This document shows, in pieces, positions 22,701 through 30,703 of a stretch of DNA of 31,119 nt (its first letter is position 1; every line of letters starts with the position of its first letter). The stretch is from the IMG/VR virus record IMGVR_UViG_3300046536_000032, positions 1 through 31,119 of that record. The stretch is one strand, 5' to 3'. Source of the stretch: a virus. The notes under the pieces are model-generated. The model was not told where the DNA came from, did not search any database, and saw nothing but the letters and a program-made list of their open reading frames with translations. Made by a program: the position numbers and the translations under genes.

Positions 22701-25474
22701 CGCAGGCCCGGATCGGAGACGAGAACAGCCGCTCCTACGAGCTGCAGATGGCGGTCTCCCAGAAGGCCCAGCAGAACATCCAGATGCAGATGCCGCTGAT
22801 GACCCGGGCCCAGCAGTTCCAGGCCACCATCGGTCAGATGAACGCGCTGAGTGGGATCACTCCGCGCACCCAGGAGCAGGCTGCCCAGCTGGAGCAGCAG
22901 AAGACGGCCACCGCCCAGGGGTTCGTCGACCAGGCGTCCTACTTCAAGCAGCTGCTGCTGATGCAGGACCAGTACGAGATCCAGCGAACCCGGGCCCAGC
23001 AGGACTACAGCCTGCAGCGCTCCTACCAGGAGCACGACTACCAGCTCCAGCGCTCCCGGCAGGAGTACCAGTTTCACCTCTCCCAGAACCGAGCCACAGC
23101 GGACTACTACCGGAGCGTGCGTCGGGCGCAGTACGACTTCAACCTGCAGCGCAGCCGGAGCGAGGCCGACTACCAGCACTCGGTGTCGGTCCAGGCCAAG
23201 CAGATGGCGCAGAGCGTCTACGACATCTACTCCAGGGTGCAGGTACAGCGGACCAGTTCGGCCTCACAGATCCTGAGCAACGCTGCTGACCAGCTCCAGC
23301 GGATGCGCCAGCAGGAGTCGGACCTGCAGCGACTCCGGGCCATGGGTGCCTCGGACTCCATGATCCAGCAGATGAAGTTCACCGACCCCCAGAACCAGCA
23401 GCAGCTGGCTCGGTTCCTGACCGAGGCCACTCCGCGGGTGATCAGGCAGTTCAACCAGGTGGCCGGGTCTCTGCGAGAGGGTGCGGCCAAGGCACTGGCG
23501 ACTGACCCGTCCTCGCTGGACTGGCAGGAGCAGCAGCGCTCGCATCGGCTCCAGATGCAGCGGTCTCGGCAGGACTTCCAGCGCCAGCTGGAGCTCGGTC
23601 ACGAGGACTTCGCGCGCTCGCTGAGCCGGCAGCGCAAGGACTTCAACCTGATGATGGACCAGCAGGCCACCGACTTCAGCACCCAGATGGGACGCCAGGC
23701 GGACGCCTACCAGCTGTCCATGCAGCGCTCAGCTCAGGACCTGGCCAACGTCGGCAAGGAGATCGACGGGAACTTCGAGAGCACCTTGGTCCAGGCCACG
23801 AAGCGGCTGTCTGGACACGCGCAGGCGCAGGCCGCGGCAGTGCTGAAGTCCTTCACGACCCTGAAGTCCTCCACCAGCGCCCAGGCAGTGGCCACCATGA
23901 AGGACCTGGCCTCGATCTTCGGGTTCAAGTACCAGGCTCCGGCTGGCATCAACACCACTCCGGTCTCGACTCCCCGGGGTACCCAGGACATGTCGTTGCA
24001 CGGCACGGGTGGCCACGTCGTGGGTGGCAACGCCGAAGGTGGGATCGTCCCCGGCTGGTCCCCAGGCCGTGACGACAAGATGGTCCCGCTCTCCGGTGGC
24101 GAGGCGATCATGCGTCCGGAGTGGGCTCGCGCGATGGGTGGAGCGGCGATCGACGCGATGAACCACGCTGCCAAGCACGGCGGACTCGCGGCCGGCGGGA
24201 TCTACCGGCCGATCAAGGAGCCGGTGTCGCGTGGTCTGCACGACCAGTTCACCGGGTACAGCGCAGTCGACTTCGCAGCTCCGGTGGGCATGCCGGTCTA
24301 CGCAGTGGCTGGTGGCCGGATCTCTCGGTCCTACGACATCCCTGGTCCGCTGCCCAGTGACAGCTACCACGACCCCAAGTACGGCCCGTACGGCTCCTAC
24401 GGGCGGGTGATGTACCTGAAGACCGACATGGGTCCTGAGGTGCTGTACGCGCACCTGTCCAAGCGCGGTTTCGGCCAGGGAGCCATGGTGAGCGCCGGCC
24501 AGCCGATCGGGCTCTCGGGCTCAGCTGGTAACTCCTCCGGCCCGCACCTGCACTTCGGTGACAACGACGGGAACCCGTACGAGTTCATCACCGGTGCTGG
24601 TCGCGGGGCTGGCACCATCAACGGCTTCGTGGGCGGTCAGGTAGCGAGCACTCGGGCCCAGCTGAGGAAGGTCTTCAAGAGGCTCTATCCTGACGCTGAG
24701 AGGGCGGCGTGGGACATGCAGGGCGTGCACCCGCTGAACCCTGGCGACATCTCCTCGGTGATCAACCAGATGGGCCGCGACGTCGTGCGGAGGATCCGCC
24801 AGGACTCCACCGACACTGCAGGTGTCGGGGCGACCAACCTGGGCCGCGCTCCATCCGGGAACCTGTCCAACGAGGCGATCGTGCACACCGCGGCGAACCG
24901 GATGGGTTGGGGCAAGGAGTGGAGCGCGCTGCGTCAGATCGTGATGCACGAGTCCGGGTTCAACAACACCGCCCAGAACCCGAACAGCACGGCGTACGGG
25001 ATGTTCCAGTTCCTGGACTCGACCTGGGGCAACTACGGAGGTCACAAGACCTCTGACCCGTGGCTGCAGGCCAAGTACGGGATGAACTACATCAGGGACC
25101 GGTACAACGACCCGAACGGGGCCTGGAACTTCTGGCAGTCCCACAACTGGTACGGCGACGGCTCGGTGTTCACCAGCCCGAACATGATCGGGGTCGGGGA
25201 GAAGGGCCCCGAGGCGGTGATCCCTCTCAACGACCGAGGCGGGGAGTTCCTGACCAAGGCGATGATGGGTGTGGACGCGCGTCGGATCGGGATGAGCAGC
25301 ACTCCGGTGGGTGGCGGGCTGCATGTCTTCAACACCCGGATCGACAAGTCCACCAACTTCACCGGCCCGATCACGGTCCAGGCCAACGACCCCAACGAGC
25401 TGCTGAACAAGCTGCAGGCTCGCCAGCGGGTGATGGCCCTGAGCCGGCCATCCCTGACAGGATCAGCTGCATGA
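19781..25474 (+). CDS. Tape measure protein with M23 peptidase and SLT domains
   Basis: This 1897-residue protein fixes tail length and fills the tube until ejection. It has a GTG start at 19781, 3 bases after the chaperone stop. The N-terminal 400 residues are helical. Hydrophobic Gly/Ala-rich stretches lie at about 402-437 and 660-733. Gln/Arg-rich helical repeats of the form 'dy.LQRsrqE' occur at about 1065-1150 and 1250-1323. The C-terminus carries an M23 endopeptidase (about 1475-1605; VDFAAPVGMPVYA with D1497, YAHL, HLHF with H1589 and H1591) and a lytic transglycosylase-like SLT domain (about 1690-1790; MHESGF with E1724, then 'AYGMFQFLDSTW'). These enzymes probably open peptidoglycan during DNA entry. 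Typical tape-measure motifs (SGGEAIMRPEW near 1430 and GEKGPEAVIPL near 1805) flank the enzyme part. Confidence 0.95.
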   Translation: MTAQPVEANVVLTSDNSQYDRAMTTSAGNTDNLSMSVDNLGRKINNLAKTAGKTLIGISAADVATITGATAAWSSYEKQVSRLQAQSAILTRTNAQQTLVMKDYTAAVKGLRTEYGTTTSEASKLVETLSKVTSMRQTRDLQDLSKVFVDMSHATGESSDGLASSLTNLQRVMGTPINSKNTRQYADQFTYLAAQTNTSAQGLIDFTSQLAPAGRQIGITSNQMAGFATAFAKAGQDSGPAATVFTKITTDIAHSMQTGSPEIAHYANMLGVTQKAFKAMSGGEQVVAILQNLQDRGKGAATELSRLGLDGPRSIRAIQAVLQQGGLAESMQLATSGGSKGAAAEGAAASTKGLSDEVNRLTQNFQQLAETMGGYFGPVMEKFLQGMNKALEVVNKIAEGPMGKFVALVMTVVAPLASGAGMLLLFAGALMKVATAFAAFRSSAAYGIREGFAGGGPLGSGAAGLRGQQLEQAGTWFQRAQYRGGQTAGSLASSALGAARGGWQTARGWADPNYTPGPPRSALSYMAGGLGRGIDMFLTPTFDQMRYADPTKRERSRFWQRTQMGQSAAVSDAAATADAARERARTAGAVYQSMLGSQGASADQTEQARRDMHRANQEALSTTRASVAAQKDQIATVQRLNQETGNTTTGFRRLAQSAGGFAAGAGGGVLGAGRAGLSALARSPIAGNIAFGLGGAALGAAGVQSQALMFGAMGGMMGGAPGAVAGGVIGAALDARQRTQNFNQIVAARQQALREGLPSGILSANQAATSEFQPYQQYQQESIWGRLTHPGSIVGNVGRGLGSAWQFASGGGDAYKTRQDQADAAKTQSTALIGALTDVSRRQGVSLKGIDPTTQSGMAKLDEVTNKLAPTMEKLGITTDDIVKAYQGRGTSGGAQTWKTMMGNLVSPDQALGYISAAGGTAAGAAMADSASARRSIRLQEDVGAFYNATSDIFSKLHKQGLTDQQIMASTEKAQARIGDENSRSYELQMAVSQKAQQNIQMQMPLMTRAQQFQATIGQMNALSGITPRTQEQAAQLEQQKTATAQGFVDQASYFKQLLLMQDQYEIQRTRAQQDYSLQRSYQEHDYQLQRSRQEYQFHLSQNRATADYYRSVRRAQYDFNLQRSRSEADYQHSVSVQAKQMAQSVYDIYSRVQVQRTSSASQILSNAADQLQRMRQQESDLQRLRAMGASDSMIQQMKFTDPQNQQQLARFLTEATPRVIRQFNQVAGSLREGAAKALATDPSSLDWQEQQRSHRLQMQRSRQDFQRQLELGHEDFARSLSRQRKDFNLMMDQQATDFSTQMGRQADAYQLSMQRSAQDLANVGKEIDGNFESTLVQATKRLSGHAQAQAAAVLKSFTTLKSSTSAQAVATMKDLASIFGFKYQAPAGINTTPVSTPRGTQDMSLHGTGGHVVGGNAEGGIVPGWSPGRDDKMVPLSGGEAIMRPEWARAMGGAAIDAMNHAAKHGGLAAGGIYRPIKEPVSRGLHDQFTGYSAVDFAAPVGMPVYAVAGGRISRSYDIPGPLPSDSYHDPKYGPYGSYGRVMYLKTDMGPEVLYAHLSKRGFGQGAMVSAGQPIGLSGSAGNSSGPHLHFGDNDGNPYEFITGAGRGAGTINGFVGGQVASTRAQLRKVFKRLYPDAERAAWDMQGVHPLNPGDISSVINQMGRDVVRRIRQDSTDTAGVGATNLGRAPSGNLSNEAIVHTAANRMGWGKEWSALRQIVMHESGFNNTAQNPNSTAYGMFQFLDSTWGNYGGHKTSDPWLQAKYGMNYIRDRYNDPNGAWNFWQSHNWYGDGSVFTSPNMIGVGEKGPEAVIPLNDRGGEFLTKAMMGVDARRIGMSSTPVGGGLHVFNTRIDKSTNFTGPITVQANDPNELLNKLQARQRVMALSRPSLTGSAA
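22973..23230 (+). repeat. Gln/Arg helical repeats in tape measure protein
   Basis: About eight short units with aromatic and Gln-Arg-Ser positions (such as DYSLQRSYQE, DYQLQRSRQE, DFNLQRSRSE) follow each other in a long helix. A second group of similar units lies at about 23529-23750 (LQMQRSRQDF, RQRKDFNLMM, YQLSMQRSAQDL). Tape measure proteins often show repeated helical units that set tail length. Confidence 0.6.
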
Positions 25475-25923
25475 CATCGACGACAGGTCTGGACTACCTG
25501 GCTGTCGAGGTCAGCTACGGAACCCGTTGGGTGAACATCAACAACGGGGAGACCTACAAGATCGCTGCTGACACCACTCGGGACTCCACGGCGAAGACCT
25601 GGCGGAAGGTGGTCGCGGAGTCGCCGATCCTGGGTGGCAACTACCTGATCCACGCGGTCCCGGAGATGGTCCAGGAGCAGATCGGGGTGTGGGTGTACGG
25701 GACCACCCAGACAGAGGTGAACGACAACCTGTTCGGGCTGACCGACCTGTTCGAGCAGTACGACTTCCGGATCAGGTGGACCTTCGACGAGTACCGGGAG
25801 TACTGGCGCTGCCAGCTGGCCGACGCCACGATGAGCCGGGGCCAAGTCTGGACTCATTCAACTATGGCCAGAGTGGAGTTCGCGGTGCCTCGGTACCCCG
25901 ACATCACCACGGAGCAGATCTGA
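25471..25923 (+). CDS. Distal tail/minor tail protein
   Basis: The frame is open further upstream, but the ATG at 25471 in an ATGA overlap with the tape measure stop gives the natural start and a 150-residue product (MTSTTGLDYLAVEVSYGTRW...). It is beta-rich with 'DTTRDSTAKTWRKVVAESPI' and 'GNYLIHAVPEMVQEQIGVWV', then 'FDEYREYWRCQLADATMSRG' and a C-terminal 'RVEFAVPRYPDIT' strand. The position immediately after the tape measure is that of the distal tail (Dit) or an equivalent baseplate protein. I base the name mostly on position. Confidence 0.7.
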   Translation: MTSTTGLDYLAVEVSYGTRWVNINNGETYKIAADTTRDSTAKTWRKVVAESPILGGNYLIHAVPEMVQEQIGVWVYGTTQTEVNDNLFGLTDLFEQYDFRIRWTFDEYREYWRCQLADATMSRGQVWTHSTMARVEFAVPRYPDITTEQI

Positions 25924-26363
25924 TGTCCGGCCGGCTCACGGTGTGGGGAGCCAGCCAGCTCCTCACCACCTACTTCACGATGGCCACCACCCCGCCACCC
26001 TCGTTCTGGCTGGCCCTGGTCCGGACTACTCCACCGGATCCGTACATGTCCGGGAGCGAGCTGGACGAGCCGGACAGCGATGACTACTCCCGGATCGAGA
26101 TCCCCAACGACCTGGCGAACTGGGCCAACGACTCCCAGCCCCAGGAGATCTACAACGTGCTGTCGGCGCAGTACGTCACTGCCACCGCGGACTGGGGACA
26201 GATCGGGTACTGGGCGCTCTGCAACGCTCCGGTGGACGGCTACAACTTCATCGTGGGCTATCTGGACAACCCGCTGCTGGTCTCGACCGGAGACCAGGTG
26301 GAGATCTCGGAGGGTGATCTGAGCGTGTCCCTGGGGCCGTTCTTCCTCGCTGAGGAGGCCTGA
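25923..26363 (+). CDS. Minor tail protein (Gp80-like small tail protein)
   Basis: The ATG at 25923 overlaps the previous stop (TGATG) and yields 146 residues; the longer open frame upstream is a shadow. The sequence follows a pattern common among actinophage tail genes: 'LTVWGASQLLTTYFT', 'PSFWLALVRTTPPDP', 'GSELDEPDSDDYSRIEIPND', then 'ADWGQIGYWALCNAPVDGYN', 'IVGYLDNPLLVSTGDQVEIS' and a final 'LSVSLGPFF'. This family recurs as a small tail or fibre-associated protein. It sits in a block of tail tip genes. The exact place in the virion is not known. Confidence 0.7.
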   Translation: MSGRLTVWGASQLLTTYFTMATTPPPSFWLALVRTTPPDPYMSGSELDEPDSDDYSRIEIPNDLANWANDSQPQEIYNVLSAQYVTATADWGQIGYWALCNAPVDGYNFIVGYLDNPLLVSTGDQVEISEGDLSVSLGPFFLAEEA

Positions 26364-27340
26364 TGGCCACTCTCCCCATGGTGCCTGGGAAGACCGAGGC
26401 TCAGCTCACCGCACGGGCGCGAGGTCAGCGGATCCCGCCGGCGCTGCTGAACGTGCCGGGTGGGCTGTACCCACTGATGAGCGCGGCGTACGAGGTCGAC
26501 GAGTACCGGATCATGTCTGGTTGGCCAGTCCCGGTTCCGGAGTGCGACATCCGGATCGACTGCCTGGTCTCGGCTGAGGGCGATCTCCTGAGCAACCGGG
26601 ATGCACCCACTGCCCTGGTCACCACTGCGGACATGCGCTGGGTGGCTGACGACTCCTTCTACGACCAGACAGCGTTTCTGTGGGCTCCGATCCAGGGCAG
26701 CTCCTCGCCCTGGCAGACCTCGGTCTCCGCTGCCCCCACTCTGGTCACCGACTACGAGTACACGGTCGGGGACGAGCGGTTCACCTCGATGACCGCCCTG
26801 AACTTTGACTCCAACACCGGCGACTACATGTGGAACAACCTCGACCTGTACATGGGTGGGGTGACCGGTTACACCGTGCTGATGGTGCTGAGTCCGAACT
26901 CGATCTACGGCAACGACGACACGGTCGACAACAACGCGCTCTGGGGTCCGGACTCGGTCAGCGGGGCCTGGACGATGTTCACGGTCAAGGACCAGGCGAT
27001 CTGGATGCGGACCGAGGAGCAGCCGGACCAGATGGGAGTGGCGATCGGGAACGGACTGGCCAGCACCGCGCTGACCTACGTGGCACTGGTGGTAGGTAGG
27101 CCCCAGACGACCCTGTACGCCGCCTCAGGGCCCTCCAAGGTGCTGCACAAGGCTCTGGCCGCCGGAGCGGCTCCTGAGCCCCTGAGCACCCGTTTCTGGC
27201 TGGGGAACGGCCCCTTCCTCGACTCGGCCACCATGGACATGGCGTTGCTGGACCTGGGCATCTACGGCAGGCCGCTGAGCCAGGCCGAGGTGGTCTCCGA
27301 GATCACCTCTCTGAGCACCGTCTACGGAGGCGACAGTTGA
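26363..27340 (+). CDS. Minor tail protein with LamG/concanavalin-like domain
   Basis: This 325-residue protein's second half looks like a LamG/concanavalin A-like beta-sandwich: 'FDSNTGDYMWNNLDLYMGGV', 'YTVLMVLSPNS', 'AWTMFTVKDQAIWMRTE', 'LTYVALVVGRPQTTLYAASG', 'RFWLGNGPF', and the end 'MALLDLGIYGRPLSQAEVVS', which has the classical 'd..iy.r.Ls..Ei' finish. Such domains bind sugars and are frequent in phage tail tip proteins. A role in host surface recognition is possible. The start overlaps the previous stop (TGATG), and the stop overlaps a TTG start of the next gene. Confidence 0.75.
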   Translation: MATLPMVPGKTEAQLTARARGQRIPPALLNVPGGLYPLMSAAYEVDEYRIMSGWPVPVPECDIRIDCLVSAEGDLLSNRDAPTALVTTADMRWVADDSFYDQTAFLWAPIQGSSSPWQTSVSAAPTLVTDYEYTVGDERFTSMTALNFDSNTGDYMWNNLDLYMGGVTGYTVLMVLSPNSIYGNDDTVDNNALWGPDSVSGAWTMFTVKDQAIWMRTEEQPDQMGVAIGNGLASTALTYVALVVGRPQTTLYAASGPSKVLHKALAAGAAPEPLSTRFWLGNGPFLDSATMDMALLDLGIYGRPLSQAEVVSEITSLSTVYGGDS

Positions 27341-29589
27341 AGTCCCTGACCGCGTACCCCTCCGAGCAGCAGCCGATGGGCTTCTTCCGGATCTTCGCCA
27401 CGCCTCCCGGTGGGTACCAGCGCGAGATCACCCTGTTCCGGGACGCCCCGACCAAGATCGGCACGGTCTCCACCCAGGACCCGTTCACCGAGGTGACTGC
27501 CCAGCTGTCCTTCCCACAGATCACGGTCTTCGACACCCCGGGCGAGGGCGACCTGGACTGGCTGGTCCCGAACAGCGACATCGACATCGTCTGGCAGAAC
27601 GTGGGTGGCTACGACTTCCAGTGGCGCTGGGAGGGCTACATCGCGGCGTACAGCTTCTCGCTGACCGGTACCGAGTCCTCGTTCAACATGGACCTGAAGG
27701 GAGCCTTCTACGGTCTGGACGACTACCTGGCCATTCCGTCCTTCCCGAAGCAGCCGATCCCCTACGAGATCCTGATGGCTCAGGCCTTCGACCAGGACGA
27801 GCACCCCGCGCACCTGGGGAAGTTCCGGATCCTGTTCCCCGAGGACTGGGACCTGACTGTTCCTCCGTTTAACGACCCGAACTACCTGGTGGCGCTGAAG
27901 CCCTGGGGAGTGGCCACCGGACAGCGCTGGACCGGGTTCACCTCCAGGTCCACCGGGAGCTGGGAGCCGCTGCTGACCGGTCACGTCCAGTCCCTGCTCA
28001 CCGTGATGTTCGCGGAGGGTGGGTCGCAGTGGAGCATCCGGAACCGGGGGCAGCGCCGGCCCGAGCTGTTCCTGCGTCGGATCCCGGACAGCCAGGACGA
28101 CTCGATCATCGAGATCACCCTGGGTGCGCCGGGGGTCCAGCTGGACGGGAGCCGTGACTACACCCAACGAGCCGGCGTGATCTACGGAACCGGTACCGAC
28201 GAGGCTGGGATCGCGTTCTCCAACATCCAGGTCACTCCAGACGGGAAGACCACCTACTTCGAGCCGTTCGCCTACAACTCGCGGATGTACCCGAGGAAGA
28301 ACAACCCGAGCTACGACCCGAGGGTGAAGCCCAAGGAGACCCTGCTCCGGTTCCAGGATGGAGTGGATGAGCTCAGTGCCCTGAAGATCGCGCAGGGCCA
28401 GTATCAACGGTTCGCCGAGCCTGGGATCACCGGCTCGATCACGCTGACCTCGGACCCGCGCACCTCAGCTGGTGCGCTGATGCCCCGGCTGATGATCCGG
28501 GGTGGTCAGACGATCCGGCTGAACGGGCTGCTGGGAGTCAAGGAGGGGGTGCTGGCTCACGTCACCCAGGTGAACGCGGACTTCGACACTCTGAGTGTGC
28601 AGCTGACCTACGACACCAAGTACCGCGACCAGCTGACTGTGGAGGAGGTGAAGGCCAGGACCCGGGACGCACTGACCCCGATGCGCGCGCTGCAGGTGGG
28701 GAAGTACTCCAACACGATCCAGGATCTGGTGCTGCCGTGGTCCTACAAGGCGGGGTCCGGGATCATCCCCACCGGGGCCAAGGAGTTCTTCGTCGAGAAG
28801 CTGCCCAGCACAGCCACCTTCCCGTACGAGGACTGGACCACGAAGTGGCCGCCGTCGAACCCCAAGTCGAAGCCGTACTACATCGAGCTCACCAAGACCG
28901 ACCGGGCCAACTCCCTGAACAACTGGAGCTCCATGAAGCGGGATGGGATCGCCCTGGCTGCGATCCCGATCCGGATGTCCCAGGCGGGCAACATCCGGTC
29001 CACCCAGATCGCGGCGTACGACAAGAACGGCCACGTGCTCCCGGTGAAGTTCCACGTCAGCGTGTACTCCAACTCGGGCGTGGACGCGAAGGCGATGCCC
29101 CGGTTCCCGGTCATCCGGACCGACCCGTTGTTCCCGGACTATCTGCCGGCGCGCAGGGTGGACGGCTCGGTGATCCCGACTACCTACCAGGCGAACCTGA
29201 CCCCGGCGATGACCCATCCCTTCTACAAGGGCGGGTGGGAGAGCATCCAGCCGAACGGCACTCACTTCCCCTGGGGTCCCGATGTCCAGCTGACCGCGCA
29301 AGGAGCCGATCTGCTGGTCGGGTGGGGAAACTACTACGAGCCTGCCGGCTACTCCCCGGGCCGGTTCTCCAAGGGCGCATCCCGGACCGGACTGCTGGAT
29401 GACGATGCGTCCTGGAGCTGGGACCTGAGCTCGCTGCTGAACCTGGACAAGCCCAAGGACCCCAAGCTCGGGAACCAGAACGAGGAGTACTCGGGGATGC
29501 TCTTCGTCATGATCTACTGCGACGATCAGGACGATCAGTCTGTGTACTTCATGGGCCGCTTCATAAGGCAGGAGCCTGGTCAGTCATGA
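27337..29589 (+). CDS. Large minor tail protein (tail hub/Tal-like)
   Basis: This 750-residue protein has a TTG start at 27337, supported by a GGAGG ribosome site at 27326-27330 and by overlap with the previous stop (TTGA). The N-terminal half has the strand-rich organisation of baseplate hub proteins: 'FTEVTAQLSFPQITVFDTPG' followed by 'VPNSDIDIVWQNVGGYDFQW' and 'WEGYIAAYSFS', then a region 'ALKIAQGQYQRFAEPGITGS', 'MIRGGQTIRLNGLLGVKEGV', 'HVTQVNADFDTLSVQLTYDT' resembling the late hub domain. The C-terminal 280 residues are a separate beta-rich region, possibly a carbohydrate-binding or tip domain. No peptidase motif is visible; hydrolases are in the tape measure instead. Confidence 0.78.
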   Translation: MKSLTAYPSEQQPMGFFRIFATPPGGYQREITLFRDAPTKIGTVSTQDPFTEVTAQLSFPQITVFDTPGEGDLDWLVPNSDIDIVWQNVGGYDFQWRWEGYIAAYSFSLTGTESSFNMDLKGAFYGLDDYLAIPSFPKQPIPYEILMAQAFDQDEHPAHLGKFRILFPEDWDLTVPPFNDPNYLVALKPWGVATGQRWTGFTSRSTGSWEPLLTGHVQSLLTVMFAEGGSQWSIRNRGQRRPELFLRRIPDSQDDSIIEITLGAPGVQLDGSRDYTQRAGVIYGTGTDEAGIAFSNIQVTPDGKTTYFEPFAYNSRMYPRKNNPSYDPRVKPKETLLRFQDGVDELSALKIAQGQYQRFAEPGITGSITLTSDPRTSAGALMPRLMIRGGQTIRLNGLLGVKEGVLAHVTQVNADFDTLSVQLTYDTKYRDQLTVEEVKARTRDALTPMRALQVGKYSNTIQDLVLPWSYKAGSGIIPTGAKEFFVEKLPSTATFPYEDWTTKWPPSNPKSKPYYIELTKTDRANSLNNWSSMKRDGIALAAIPIRMSQAGNIRSTQIAAYDKNGHVLPVKFHVSVYSNSGVDAKAMPRFPVIRTDPLFPDYLPARRVDGSVIPTTYQANLTPAMTHPFYKGGWESIQPNGTHFPWGPDVQLTAQGADLLVGWGNYYEPAGYSPGRFSKGASRTGLLDDDASWSWDLSSLLNLDKPKDPKLGNQNEEYSGMLFVMIYCDDQDDQSVYFMGRFIRQEPGQS

Positions 29590-29951
29590 GCGACGGCAGC
29601 ATCACCGATGAGCAGGCCCACCTGTGGCTGCAGGACATCGCGAACAAGGGCTACGTGAGCCTGCACTACGACAGCCCGGCGCTGGGTGGTGAGGACCGTG
29701 CAGAGATCGCTGGTGGTGGGTACCAGCGGGTCAAGATGAGCTTCTCCCAGCCCAACAACCGGGCGATCTGGTCCCTGGTCGACGCCAGGTACACCGGGCT
29801 GCAGCAGACCAAGCTGGTCTACTTCGGGATCTGGGACTCCCTGACCCAGGGGATGCTGCGCTCCTACGGTGAGCTCCCGGTGCCGGCGGTGGTGCTGAAC
29901 GGGAAGGGCTACGTCCTGCACGCTGGCCTGATCGCCATCTCCTTCGGCTGA
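29586..29951 (+). CDS. Last tail gene, small minor tail protein
   Basis: This is a 121-residue protein with an ATGA overlap to the hub gene. It starts 'ITDEQAHLWLQDIANKGYVS', an N-terminal helix, then strands 'YQRVKMSFSQPNNRAIWSLV', 'TKLVYFGIWDSLTQGMLRSY' and 'VVLNGKGYVLHAGLIAISFG'. The pattern 'Y.r......w......g...n......f......W..vth.giwd......G.l....l..p..v..Gd...i..g.l.isl' is frequent in a family of small phage tail proteins. It ends the rightward late operon. Function beyond tail tip membership is unknown. Confidence 0.7.
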   Translation: MSDGSITDEQAHLWLQDIANKGYVSLHYDSPALGGEDRAEIAGGGYQRVKMSFSQPNNRAIWSLVDARYTGLQQTKLVYFGIWDSLTQGMLRSYGELPVPAVVLNGKGYVLHAGLIAISFG

Positions 29952-29993
29952 GGTTTATGAACTTTAGGTCGGTTTACGAGAATCCTGTAAACC
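29952..29993. promoter_or_regulatory. AT-rich repeated GGTTTA half-sites, operator-like
   Basis: Just after the last tail gene there is an AT-rich island with GGTTTA at 29952-29957 and 29971-29976 and its complement TAAACC at 29988-29993. The last two form GGTTTAC-9 bases-GTAAACC, a 23-base dyad. The A+T content stands out from the surrounding DNA. It could be a protein-binding site or a weak terminator stem; no T run follows directly. Confidence 0.4.
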
Positions 29994-30003
29994 CCTAGAA
30001 CGC

Positions 30004-30055
30004 AAAAAAGGGCCGTTGAGGGCCCTGCCTCCACCCGTAGGCAGAGACAGGGCCC
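30004..30055 (-). terminator. Intrinsic terminator at convergent junction
   Basis: On the minus strand, GGGCC, a six-base loop and GGCCC (plus coordinates 30025-30010) are followed by TTTTTT (30009-30004), a classic intrinsic terminator for the leftward HNH transcript. An overlapping larger stem (GGGCCCTG at 30020-30027 with CAGGGCCC at 30048-30055, and TGCCT with AGGCA inside) is also present. This larger stem could stop rightward late transcription as well, so the element may be bidirectional. Confidence 0.75.
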
Positions 30056-30148
30056 GCTAGGCCATGGAGACTCGCTGACGCATTAGCTATCTCCGTTCCC
30101 CTCAACCGCCCGCAGGGATGCGCCGTGCAGCGGTGTGGTTGGGGTGGA

Positions 30149-30673
30149 TCAGGCGACCATCTTGTCGCGTACAGGACAGGGCGGCATGCGCTTCGACTCG
30201 TCGCGCAGCATGGGCCAGTTCCAGTGCTTCATGTCAGTCCTGTTGTACAAGGGGTGGCCCTCGTACTTCGGGTTCTGAGTAACCCAGAGCGGTGTGATCC
30301 ACACTCTGGGTGCACCGATGAATGCTCTGCGCCACGCTCGTTCTGGCTGAGCCTCTGATCCGAGGGCCAGGGGCCTAGAAGCTTCAAACCGCTGCGCGCG
30401 GTGGAGCCTGTGATTCCACTGGCCCGCTGCCTCTCTGAGGTCGATGGTCTGGATCCCCTTGTGCAGGTTGCAGGCCATGCAGAGAGGCTGGAGGTTCTCG
30501 ATGACGGTGAGGCCACCGAACTTCTCCGGGAGTACGTGGTCGAAGGACAGTGTGTCCGGGCGAACCCTGCTGTCCGGGTACCTGTGCATCGGTCTCCCGC
30601 AGCACAGGCAGTTCCAGCCGTGTAGCTCTATCACCGCCATCTTCATCTCGGCGGGTATCGGTGTGATGCTCAT
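30149..30673 (-). CDS. HNH endonuclease
   Basis: This is a 174-residue leftward protein. The HNH/zinc-finger core is clear: CLCC (C22, C25), 'LSFDHVLPEKFGG' with D45-H46, 'ENLQPLC' with N60, CMAC (C65, C68) and H71 in NLHKG. The D-H, N and H residues form the metal-dependent nuclease site, and the Cys pairs bind structural zinc. The C-terminal 100 residues are Arg/Trp-rich without a known domain. The start ATG (complement of 30671-30673) has a purine-rich GAAGGGA upstream. It may be a free-standing homing endonuclease or an accessory of DNA packaging or processing. The gene is on the opposite strand from all late genes and far from terminase. Confidence 0.88.
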   Translation of the reverse strand: MSITPIPAEMKMAVIELHGWNCLCCGRPMHRYPDSRVRPDTLSFDHVLPEKFGGLTVIENLQPLCMACNLHKGIQTIDLREAAGQWNHRLHRAQRFEASRPLALGSEAQPERAWRRAFIGAPRVWITPLWVTQNPKYEGHPLYNRTDMKHWNWPMLRDESKRMPPCPVRDKMVA

Positions 30674-30703
30674 GTGCTTCCCTTCGGTTATGGGTATGTG
30701 AGA

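Noticed and set aside
25060-25470. Longer N-terminus for the distal tail protein
   Set aside because: It overlaps the tape measure SLT and end region in another frame with Arg/Gly-rich composition. The ATG at 25471 in an ATGA overlap is the natural start.
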